64,000 nt of DNA from Streptomyces sp. ML-6 (GTDB lineage Bacteria > Actinomycetota > Actinomycetes > Streptomycetales > Streptomycetaceae), in contig NZ_JAOTIK010000001.1 of assembly GCF_030116705.1 (NCBI RefSeq), positions 4,864,501 through 4,928,500 on the forward strand. The letters are read 5' to 3'. Below are positions 37,619 to 45,125 of this stretch, one piece after another. Each line of letters starts with the position of its first letter. Position 1 is the stretch's first letter. Position numbers and translations under genes: made by a program. The notes beneath the pieces were generated by a model. That model did no database searches and was not told the DNA's origin. It saw nothing but the letters and a program-made list of their open reading frames with translations.

Positions 37619-38935
37619 TCAGCGCAGCACGGCCCGCCCCAGCCGACGCGCCTTCCGGGCCGCCCGCCGCACCGCCGGATTGCGGGAGAGGGCGGCGAGC
37701 CGGCCGGGCAGACCGCCGGGGAGCCCGAGCGCCGTGAGCCTGCGCCGGGGGAACAGCCGCTGCTCGTCCGGAGTGACACCGTCCGTGAGGTACGCGGTGG
37801 CGGCCGGCCGCAGCCCCGGATGGATCCGCGGCTGCATCGTGAATCCGATCGCGGTCACCAGCCGGCCCGTGTCGCCCGGCGTCCGGGTGCGCCCCGTCTC
37901 CAGCTCGGGCAGCAGGGTGTGGGCGAGGACCGCCGGTACCCGGTTGCTGTTCTGATACGGCGTCAGCCGCGCCAGCAGCATCCCCGTACCGGTGCGGGCG
38001 GTGTCCAGACCGTACAACTGCCGTGCCGTGAACAGCGCGGTGGAGAAACAGCCCACGACGAGCACCGGCCGCAACCGTTCGTACAGCGTCTCCGCGAGCA
38101 CCGGCGCGTCGAGCACGGTGAACTCCACGCACAGCCGGGCGGCCTCGGCCTCCAGCAGCCGGGACCAGCGGGCGGGCGCCGTCGGATGGGGCTTGAAGAC
38201 GATCTGCCGGTGCCCGCGCGCGGCGGTCCCGCGCAGCATGCGCAGATGCAGCTCCTCTTCCTCCTCGACGGTGAGGATGTCCAGCGCCGAGAGGTACTGG
38301 CCGAGCAGGAGCGCCGGACTGTCGTACGGGACCTCCGGGGCGGGCGTGCGCGCCCCGATCTGTTCGAGTACCGCGCGGAAGGCGTCGTCGGGGATCGTCT
38401 CCGCCCCGACGCCGAACTCCGTGAGCAGCAGGGGGGCCAGGCCCGGCACCAGATCGAGGTGGAGGACCCGGCGCACCCGCGTACCGAGCAGCGGGTCGAG
38501 CTTGATCCGGGTGGGCCCGTAACTCATCAGCCCGTCCGCGTACACGTCCACGGCCGCGCCCGTGAAGATCCCGGTGACCGCGAGGGCCGGGTTGACCTGG
38601 ATGGACTCGACGGCGAACTCGACGTCGTCGTCGCCCAGTTCCCACAGCCTGCGCAGATGGCGCTCCCACAGCGGGACGTCCTCGGCCCGCGGCGACCAGC
38701 CCGACGGGTGGAACGGCTCGATCGCCGCGTTCCAGGAGAGCACCTCGTCGAACCGGTCCCGGATCGCCTCGAAGCCCGGCATCGCGTCGAGCGGCGGCGC
38801 GACCTCGGGGACGGCGGCGTTGTTGCTGATCAGCAGGACGCGCCGGTCCGCGGGCCGGATGAGGCCCGTGTCGACGGCCGCGGCCAGGGTGGCCGCCCCG
38901 TAGAGGGTGGACGCGCAGAGGATCTGAGTGGTCAT
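37619..38935 (-). CDS. polysialyltransferase family protein (module B)
   Basis: This 438-residue paralogue of the 35058-36401 product shares CASTLYGAATLAAAVDTG, YADGLMSYGPTRIKLDP, LHLDLVPGL, ALDILTVEEEEELHLRML, FKPHPTAPARW and VVGCFSTALFTA. Module B lies in the opposite orientation to module A. Its ATG overlaps the stop of the GT2 gene by ATGA, so the two are coupled as in module A. The pair probably makes a second linkage or a second polymer. Sequence differences are spread evenly, so the duplication is old. Confidence 0.86.
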   Translation of the reverse strand: MTTQILCASTLYGAATLAAAVDTGLIRPADRRVLLISNNAAVPEVAPPLDAMPGFEAIRDRFDEVLSWNAAIEPFHPSGWSPRAEDVPLWERHLRRLWELGDDDVEFAVESIQVNPALAVTGIFTGAAVDVYADGLMSYGPTRIKLDPLLGTRVRRVLHLDLVPGLAPLLLTEFGVGAETIPDDAFRAVLEQIGARTPAPEVPYDSPALLLGQYLSALDILTVEEEEELHLRMLRGTAARGHRQIVFKPHPTAPARWSRLLEAEAARLCVEFTVLDAPVLAETLYERLRPVLVVGCFSTALFTARQLYGLDTARTGTGMLLARLTPYQNSNRVPAVLAHTLLPELETGRTRTPGDTGRLVTAIGFTMQPRIHPGLRPAATAYLTDGVTPDEQRLFPRRRLTALGLPGGLPGRLAALSRNPAVRRAARKARRLGRAVLR

Positions 38936-39912
38936 GCGGCGGCCCTCGCAGCGGCGAAGGGGCGACGGCGCAGTCGTCGCAACCGGGCGGACCTGTCGGC
39001 GTCCATGGCGTCGATCGTCTCTTTCAGAATGTCCTGCGGCATGCGGTGCAGCGCTGCCGCGCCCCTGTCGAGAAGACCGCGGGCCACGGCCGGCTCGAAT
39101 TTCGAAATGGTCGCCACGTGGTGGGAGATCAGCGCGCAATAGGTGCGCACCGCTTTCGGCAGCAGCGCGTCGGCCTCCGGATCCCGCGCGGTCTCCTCCA
39201 GGACCTGGTCGAACGCGCGAATGAAATCGAGCTGCCGGATGTCACCGATCTGGGTCAATGACGAGGAGACCCCGCGCCGGTAGAAAACTCCGAGCAGACC
39301 GACCGCGGCGAACGATTCCGCCTCCCGGTGCAGCCGCCAGATCCACGGCCGGTCCTCGGCGGTGCGCAGCCCGTCCGTGAAGTGGATCAGCCCGCGCTCG
39401 ACCAGACGGCGGTGGTAGACGCCGGCCCAGGCGTACGGGTAGTCGACGGACGTGGTGCGCCCGACCGGGAGGATCGCGTCGCGCGGGTTCATCGGCACGG
39501 CGCGCAGGCCGTGCGGCACCCGGGCCACGGTGCGCGACCTGGCGTGGCACTGCACGTGGTCGGTCCGCAGGAAGTCGCACCCCAACCGGTCCATGGCGGC
39601 GACGAGTTCGGCGCAGTAGCCGGGTGCCAGCCAGTCGTCCCCGTCGAGGAACGTGACGTACTGGCCGCCCGCCGCGTCGAGACCGGTGTTGCGGGCGGTC
39701 GCCAGCCCCTGGTTCTGTTCGTGCCGCCGCAGCACCACCCCGGGGATCTCGTCCCGCGCCCGGAGCAGGACGTCCGAGGTCCCGTCGGTCGAGGCGTCGT
39801 CGACGAGGACGAACTCGAAGTCCTCGCGCGCGTTGGCGCGCAGACTTCGAAGGGTGTCGGGGGCATATGTCCGCACGTTGTAGAACGGCACGATGACGGA
39901 GAGCTTAACCAC
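38932..39912 (-). CDS. family 2 glycosyltransferase (module B)
   Basis: This 326-residue paralogue of the 34089-35054 product has VPFYNVRTYAPDTLRSLRAN, LVDDASTDGTSDV and VTFLDGDDWLAPGYC, with the DGDDW metal site. LPKAVRTYCALISHH is at the C-terminus. It is the first gene of the minus-strand pair, with its promoter in the 208-base divergent region. The ATG at 39912 has GGAGAGCTTAACC upstream. Its sugar donor and acceptor cannot be told from sequence. Confidence 0.88.
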   Translation of the reverse strand: MVKLSVIVPFYNVRTYAPDTLRSLRANAREDFEFVLVDDASTDGTSDVLLRARDEIPGVVLRRHEQNQGLATARNTGLDAAGGQYVTFLDGDDWLAPGYCAELVAAMDRLGCDFLRTDHVQCHARSRTVARVPHGLRAVPMNPRDAILPVGRTTSVDYPYAWAGVYHRRLVERGLIHFTDGLRTAEDRPWIWRLHREAESFAAVGLLGVFYRRGVSSSLTQIGDIRQLDFIRAFDQVLEETARDPEADALLPKAVRTYCALISHHVATISKFEPAVARGLLDRGAAALHRMPQDILKETIDAMDADRSARLRRLRRRPFAAARAAA

Positions 39913-40120
39913 TCGGTCACGCTAAGGGCGGTTTCGGCATTTGCCCTGTCCCGGAGAAGTACGGCGGATGAACGGCACATGCGGAAATGATGAACCGGCG
40001 TGAATGCGCGGGTTCTCCGGCGTGTGAAACGGGCCGATTAGCCAATCGTCGGCGGGCTGTTAACCAGCTGTTGCCATCGCGTTGGGCCGCGAATCGAAAT
40101 GCCTTCCTAAGTTCTGGGAC
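39913..40120. promoter_or_regulatory. divergent promoter region of the glycopolymer cluster
   Basis: This 208-base gap is AT-richer than its surroundings and drives genes both ways. GATTAGCCAATC at 40036-40047 is a near-perfect 12-bp palindrome, a candidate operator. TTGCCA at 40071-40076 could be a -35 box for the rightward gene, though the matching -10 box is unclear. Confidence in each element is low. Confidence 0.45.
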
Positions 40121-41470
40121 GTGCCCCCACGTACCGAAAAGACGACCGCCCTCCGGGTAGCCGTGCTCGCCGACTCCGACACCCGGTGGAAATGGGGCGC
40201 GCTCACCGCGCGCCGCCTCACCGCCGGTGCGTCCGGGGCGCCGGCGCAGCGCGTCGAGATCAGCGGACTGCTGCTGCGCGGCCGGGCCACCCCGACCCCG
40301 CGCCAGCTCGCCGAGGTCGGCGACGTCGGCATCGGACCCGACCGGGTGCGCGAGGTGACGGCCGTCGAGTTCCTGCACACCGTGCGCGACGAGGGGTACG
40401 ACGTGGTCGTCCTCGCCCTCGTCGGCGGTGGCGTCCAGGCCATGCTGCACGGCCTCGCCGCGCTGCGGCTGCCGACCCGGCCCGTCGTCGTCACCGGCTA
40501 CGTCGGCGTCGTCTACGAGAAGCTCGCCGACGGACTGCTGCTGCGGCACGGCGCGGACATCGTCCTCGCCAACTCCCGCCACGACGCCGAGCGTTTCCGC
40601 GCGGTGTACGAGGGAGTGGGCGCCGACGCCTCGGCCGTCACGGAGGCCGCCCTGCCGTTCCTCGGCGGTGAACCGCACCGCCCGCAGGAGGGCCGCGACA
40701 CCGTCGTCTTCGCCGCCCAGCCGTCCGTACCGGCCTCCCGCGCCGACCGCACGTACCTGCTGCGCAGGCTCGTCGAGCACGCCCGGCTGCACCCCGGCCG
40801 CGAGGTGGTGCTGAAACTGCGCTCCAAGCCCGGCGAGCACACCACGCACATCGAGGAGCTCCCCTACCAGCGGCTCGCCGAGAAGCTGCCCGGCGGAACA
40901 CCGCCCAACTTCCGCCTGGCGTACGGAAACATGGGCGAGGTCCTGGACCGCACCGACCTGCTGGTCACGGTCTCCTCGACCGCCGCGCTGGAGTCCCTGC
41001 ACCGGCGCATCCCGACCGCGGTCCTCACCGACCTCGGCGTCCGCGAGGCCCTCGGCAACCACCACTTCGTGGGCTCCGGCCTGCTCACTTCCTGGGACCA
41101 CCTCGACGGCGGCTTCCGTCCCGAGCCCGACCCGGAGTGGCTGGCCGGCCAGGGCGTCGCCGCCGACGGCACGTACGCCACCGCCTACGACCGCGCCCGC
41201 GCCCGTGTCGACGCGCTGCTTGCCGCCCCCCGGCTGCCCGACCTCGCCCCCTACTACACCCCGGCCACCGCGCCCGGCTACCTCCCCGGCATCCTCGCCC
41301 GCCACCACCTCGCCCCCGACGGCCACCCGCTGCCGGGCGCCGAACGGCCGCGCGAGACGGGCGGGGTGCGCGGCGCGGTCCGGGAGGCGGTCCGGGAGGC
41401 GGCGCGCGGGGCGTACCGGCAGGGCGTCCAGCGGGTCGCCCCGGTCATCCGGCGGATGGGCGAACTGTGA
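40121..41470 (+). CDS. DUF6716-type putative glycosyltransferase
   Basis: This protein of about 449 residues has an N-terminal LRVAVLADSDTRWKWG and a GT-B-like middle (VVVTGYVGVVYEKLADGLLL). A C-terminal half follows with LKLRSKPGEHT and LLVTVSSTAALESLHRRIPT, the donor-site region. It fits a family annotated as DUF6716 putative glycosyltransferase, usually found in Streptomyces next to neuA/neuB-type genes. The GTG at 40121 was chosen because the conserved part begins right after it; no strong RBS is visible. It overlaps the following frame by GTGA at 41467. Confidence 0.78.
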   Translation: MPPRTEKTTALRVAVLADSDTRWKWGALTARRLTAGASGAPAQRVEISGLLLRGRATPTPRQLAEVGDVGIGPDRVREVTAVEFLHTVRDEGYDVVVLALVGGGVQAMLHGLAALRLPTRPVVVTGYVGVVYEKLADGLLLRHGADIVLANSRHDAERFRAVYEGVGADASAVTEAALPFLGGEPHRPQEGRDTVVFAAQPSVPASRADRTYLLRRLVEHARLHPGREVVLKLRSKPGEHTTHIEELPYQRLAEKLPGGTPPNFRLAYGNMGEVLDRTDLLVTVSSTAALESLHRRIPTAVLTDLGVREALGNHHFVGSGLLTSWDHLDGGFRPEPDPEWLAGQGVAADGTYATAYDRARARVDALLAAPRLPDLAPYYTPATAPGYLPGILARHHLAPDGHPLPGAERPRETGGVRGAVREAVREAARGAYRQGVQRVAPVIRRMGEL

Positions 41471-41592
41471 CCCCGCAGCCCACCACTTCGCCAACTCCGT
41501 CCCCGAACCCGCTGCCGGCCCCGAACCGGCCTCCGGCCCCGACTCCCGACCCGACTCCGACTCCCGACCCGACCTCGACTCCAGGAGCAGCG

Positions 41593-42819
41593 ATGACGCC
41601 GCCCACCGTGCTCGCCGTGATCCCCGCCCGCGGCGGATCCAAGGGCGTACCGGCCAAGAACCTCGCCCAGGTCGGCGGCGTACCGCTGGTCGCCCGCGCC
41701 GTACGCGCCTGCCTGGCCTCCCACGAGGTCACGGACGTCGTCGTGACGACCGACGACGCGGCCATCGCCGACGCGGCCCGCGCGGCGGGCGACACCACGG
41801 CCACCCCCGAGCGGCTGCACATCGTCCAGCGCCCCGCAGCCATCGCCGGGGACAGGTCCAGCAGCGAGGACGCGGTGCTGCACGCCCTGGACGCGTACGA
41901 GGCGATGCGCGACCGGAAGGCCGACGTGGTGCTGCTCGTCCAGTGCACCAGCCCCTTCGTCGTACGGGAGGACATCGACGGCGTCGCCGTCGCGGTCGCC
42001 CGCGACGGCGCCGACACGGCGGTCACGGTCGCCCCCTTCCACGGCTTCCTCTGGCGCGACGGCAGCGCGGTCGAGGAGGGCAACTACGGCGTCAACCACG
42101 ACAAGTCCATACGCCAGATGCGTCAGGACCGCCCCGAGGACCTCCTCGAGACCGGCACCGCGTACGCCATGGACGTCGAGGGCTTCCGCACCCACCGCCA
42201 CCGCTTCTTCGGCCACACCGCACTGGTGCGCACCGACGCCGCCCGGGTCCTGGAGGTCGACGACCCGCACGACCTGGCCCGCGCCCGCGCCCTCGCCCCG
42301 CTGCTCGACCCGTCGCCGCTGCCCACCCTCGACGACATCGACGCCGTCGTGCTGGACTTCGACGGCACCCAGACCGACGACCGGGTCCTCATCGACGCCG
42401 ACGGACGCGAGACCGTCGCCGTCCACCGCGGCGACGGCCTCGGCATCGCCGCACTGCGCAGGGCCGGGCTGCCGCTGCTGATCCTGTCCACCGAGCAGAA
42501 CCCGGTCGTCGCGGCCCGCGCCCACAAGCTCCGCATCCCGGTCCTGCACGGCATCGACCGCAAGGACCTCGCGCTCAAGCAGTGGTGCGACGAACAGTCC
42601 ATCGCCCCCGAACGCGTCCTCTACGTCGGCAACGACGTCAACGACCTGCCCTGCTTCGCGCTCGCCGGCTGGCCCGTCGCCGTCGCGAGCGCCCACGACT
42701 CGGTACGGGCGGCCGCACGCGCCGTCACGACCGTCCCCGGCGGCTTCGGCGCCATCCGCGAGATCGCGGCCTGGCTGCTCGGCCCCACCCTCACGGCCAC
42801 CGTCAAGTCCCCCAAGTGA
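41593..42819 (+). CDS. neuA: CMP-acylneuraminate/Kdn cytidylyltransferase fused to a KdsC-like HAD phosphatase
   Basis: This protein of about 408 residues joins two enzymes. Residues 1-225 are a CMP-sialate synthetase (IPARGGSKGVPAKNLAQVGG, LVQCTSPFVVREDI, GTAYAMDVEGF). Residues 245-400 are a HAD phosphatase of the KdsC/Kdn-9-phosphatase type (VVLDFDGTQTDDRV, GNDVNDLPCFALAG). The ATG at 41593 has AGGAG five bases upstream. An upstream in-frame GTG at 41467 (overlapping the previous stop) would add a Pro/Thr/Asp-repeat tail and is also possible. It probably dephosphorylates a 9-phosphate and activates the free sugar as a CMP derivative. The fused order fits Kdn formation from Kdn-9-phosphate. 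Confidence 0.88.
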   Translation: MTPPTVLAVIPARGGSKGVPAKNLAQVGGVPLVARAVRACLASHEVTDVVVTTDDAAIADAARAAGDTTATPERLHIVQRPAAIAGDRSSSEDAVLHALDAYEAMRDRKADVVLLVQCTSPFVVREDIDGVAVAVARDGADTAVTVAPFHGFLWRDGSAVEEGNYGVNHDKSIRQMRQDRPEDLLETGTAYAMDVEGFRTHRHRFFGHTALVRTDAARVLEVDDPHDLARARALAPLLDPSPLPTLDDIDAVVLDFDGTQTDDRVLIDADGRETVAVHRGDGLGIAALRRAGLPLLILSTEQNPVVAARAHKLRIPVLHGIDRKDLALKQWCDEQSIAPERVLYVGNDVNDLPCFALAGWPVAVASAHDSVRAAARAVTTVPGGFGAIREIAAWLLGPTLTATVKSPK

Positions 42820-42986
42820 CCCCGGGCCCCCAAGCCCACCACGTCACCCGAGCTCACCAAGTCCCCCAATTCCCCCAAGCCATCCGGGCCAACCGAGCTC
42901 ACCCGAGCTCATCCGCGCCCACCAGGGCCCCCAAGGCCACCAGGGCCCCAAGCCCCCAACTCACCCGAGCTAAGGAAACACACCTC
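42820..42986 (+). other. C-rich, G-poor leader between the neuA-HAD and neuB genes
   Basis: By hand count the 167 bases hold 85 C, 31 G, 39 A and 12 T. It repeats the word CACCCGAGCT three times (near 42847, 42901 and 42962, allowing one variation) and runs of CCCCCAA. The opposite strand is G-rich. There is no coding potential. The composition resembles a Rho utilisation site. RBS AAGGA of neuB lies at its right end. Confidence 0.6.
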
Positions 42987-43919
42987 ATGAGCACCTCCCG
43001 CCTGCGCACCCTCGGCACCCGCACCGCCGGCCCCGGCCGCCCCGTCTACATCACCGGCGAGATCGGCATCAACCACAACGGCGACCTCGACAACGCCCTC
43101 GCCCTGATCGACGTCGCCGCCGAGGCGGGCTGCGACGCGGTCAAGTTCCAGAAGCGCACCCCGGAGATCTGCACCCCGCGCGACCAGTGGGACATCGAGC
43201 GCGACACCCCCTGGGGCCGGATGACGTACATCGACTACCGCCACCGCGTCGAGTTCGGCGAGGACGAGTACCGGGCCATCTCCGAGCACTGCGCCCGGCG
43301 CGGCATCGACTGGTTCGCCTCCCCGTGGGACACCGAGGCCGTCGCCTTCCTGGAGAAGTTCGACGTCCCCGCCCACAAGGTCGCCTCGGCCTCGCTCACC
43401 GACGACGAGCTGCTGCGCGCGCTGCGCGCCACCGGCCGCACGGTCATCCTCTCCACCGGCATGTCCACCCCGAAGCAGATCCGCCACGCGGTGGAGGTCC
43501 TCGGTTCGGACAACATCCTGCTCTGCCACGCCACTTCGACGTACCCGGCCAAGGCCGAGGAGCTGAACCTGCGGGTCATCAACACCCTCCAGCAGGAGTA
43601 CCCCAACGTCCCGATCGGCTACAGCGGCCACGAGACCGGCCTCCAGACCACCCTGGCCGCCGTCGCCCTCGGCGCCACGTTCGTCGAGCGCCACATCACC
43701 CTGGACCGTGCCATGTGGGGCTCCGACCAGGCCGCCTCCGTCGAGCCGCAGGGCCTCAGCCGCCTGGTCCGCGACATCCGCACCATCGAGGCCTCGCTCG
43801 GCGACGGCGTCAAGAAGGTGTACGAGTCCGAGCTCGGCCCGATGAAGAAGCTTCGCCGGGTCACGGGCGTCGTCGCCGAGAGCGAGGCGGCCCCGGCCGC
43901 CGAGCCGGTCGCGGTCTGA
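42987..43919 (+). CDS. neuB: N-acetylneuraminate/Kdn-9-phosphate synthase family protein, no antifreeze-like domain
   Basis: This 310-residue protein is a NeuB TIM barrel: YITGEIGINHNGDLDNALAL, CDAVKFQKRTPEIC, SPWDTEAVAFLEKF, VILSTGMSTPKQI and GYSGHETGLQTT. The last conserved block reads ERHITLDRAMWGSDQAAS. The usual C-terminal SAF (antifreeze-like) domain of about 60 residues is absent; the protein ends in a short Ala/Glu tail. It condenses phosphoenolpyruvate with ManNAc, Man-6-P or a related sugar. The neighbouring phosphatase fusion and lack of NeuC favour Man-6-P giving Kdn-9-P. ATG 42987 has AAGGA upstream. Confidence 0.87.
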   Translation: MSTSRLRTLGTRTAGPGRPVYITGEIGINHNGDLDNALALIDVAAEAGCDAVKFQKRTPEICTPRDQWDIERDTPWGRMTYIDYRHRVEFGEDEYRAISEHCARRGIDWFASPWDTEAVAFLEKFDVPAHKVASASLTDDELLRALRATGRTVILSTGMSTPKQIRHAVEVLGSDNILLCHATSTYPAKAEELNLRVINTLQQEYPNVPIGYSGHETGLQTTLAAVALGATFVERHITLDRAMWGSDQAASVEPQGLSRLVRDIRTIEASLGDGVKKVYESELGPMKKLRRVTGVVAESEAAPAAEPVAV

Positions 43920-43930
43920 CGGGCCGACCG

Positions 43931-44986
43931 GTGAACCTCGCCTTCGTCGAGAGCCCGGTCCAGCTCCTGAACGTCCTGGAGTGGGCCTACGCAGAGGGAG
44001 GCGACGACCGGGTCCTGACGGACATCACGGTCGTCGTCCTCCCCCCGGTCGACCCGATGTCGCGCGGCCAGCTGCGCCGGATGGCGGAGCTGGCCCGCGA
44101 CGAGGGCATCCACGTCCGCTGGCAGGAGGCGCGCGGCGGTGCGAGCGCTCCCCTGAAGAGCCTCCGCGACCTGGCCGGTCTCGTCCGCAGGGCCCGCCAC
44201 GTCGTCATCGGCGACCCGTTCTCCCGGTATGTCCAGCTCCTGCTCACCATGGTCCGGGCCCGCCGCCTCACGGTGGTCGACGACGGCACCGCCACCATGG
44301 AGTTCGTCGCCCAACTGGAGCGCGGCGAACGCCTGGTGCGCTGGCACCGCAAGGGCGGCTCGGGCCCGCGCGAACTGGTCCTGGCCCCGGTCACGGCCCG
44401 CGCCCGCAGCCGCTTCGTCCCGTCCGGCACCCGCACGGTCGAGGTCTTCACGGCGATGCCGGTCGAGGCTCCGCCCGGCGTCACCCTCACCCCCAACACC
44501 TTCGCCTGGACCCGCGCCCGCTTCGGCCCGCCGAACCTCACCAGGGGCGCGGACCTGGTCGGCACCTCCCTCGTCGAGACGGGCGTGGTCGACCGGGACC
44601 AGTACCTGGAGGCCGTAGCCGCCCTGTCCCGCACCCACGGGGCCACCCGCTACTTCGCCCACCGCCGCGAGTCCACCGACAAGCTCCACGCCCTGGAGGC
44701 CCTCACCGGCCTGGAGATCGTCCGCCCCGACCTTCCCCTGGAACTCATTGCCCGCCGCGGCCCCATCGGCCGTACGGTCCTCAGCTTCCCCTCCACCGTC
44801 GTCCACACCCTGCCCCTCGCCCTGGCCGGCACCGAGGCGAAGGTCGCGGTCTGCGACATCGCCCCGGAATGGCTCCGCGACACGGCCTCCCCCCGCGCCC
44901 AGGGCTTCCTGAGCGGCGTCACGGCGACCGCCCGCGACGTACAGCGCCTGGCCCCGTGGCGGGCCACGGCGGTGACGGAGGCGTAG
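43931..44986 (+). CDS. GT52-like putative sialyl/Kdn transferase
   Basis: This 351-residue protein opens with NLAFVESPVQLLNVLEWAYA. In the middle it has HVVIGDPFSRYVQLLLTMVR and LTVVDDGTATMEFV. The DDGT motif after a short conserved block recalls the GT52 family of bacterial sialyltransferases. A C-terminal RPDLPLELIARRGPIGRTVL block follows. It starts 11 bases after neuB, so it should be the last gene of that operon. Assignment as a CMP-sugar transferase is inferred from the motif and context; a fold comparison would decide it. Confidence 0.6.
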   Translation: MNLAFVESPVQLLNVLEWAYAEGGDDRVLTDITVVVLPPVDPMSRGQLRRMAELARDEGIHVRWQEARGGASAPLKSLRDLAGLVRRARHVVIGDPFSRYVQLLLTMVRARRLTVVDDGTATMEFVAQLERGERLVRWHRKGGSGPRELVLAPVTARARSRFVPSGTRTVEVFTAMPVEAPPGVTLTPNTFAWTRARFGPPNLTRGADLVGTSLVETGVVDRDQYLEAVAALSRTHGATRYFAHRRESTDKLHALEALTGLEIVRPDLPLELIARRGPIGRTVLSFPSTVVHTLPLALAGTEAKVAVCDIAPEWLRDTASPRAQGFLSGVTATARDVQRLAPWRATAVTEA

Positions 44987-45125
44987 GAACCATTCCCGCT
45001 GCCGCTGTCCGAGAGGAGTACCCGGCAGCCACCGGATCGTCCGGACAACTGGACGGCCTCTGCGTAGAGTTCTGGAGATTCCCTCTCCCGGGAATCTTCT
45101 TCTTCGTGGAACTGGGGTGGGGATC

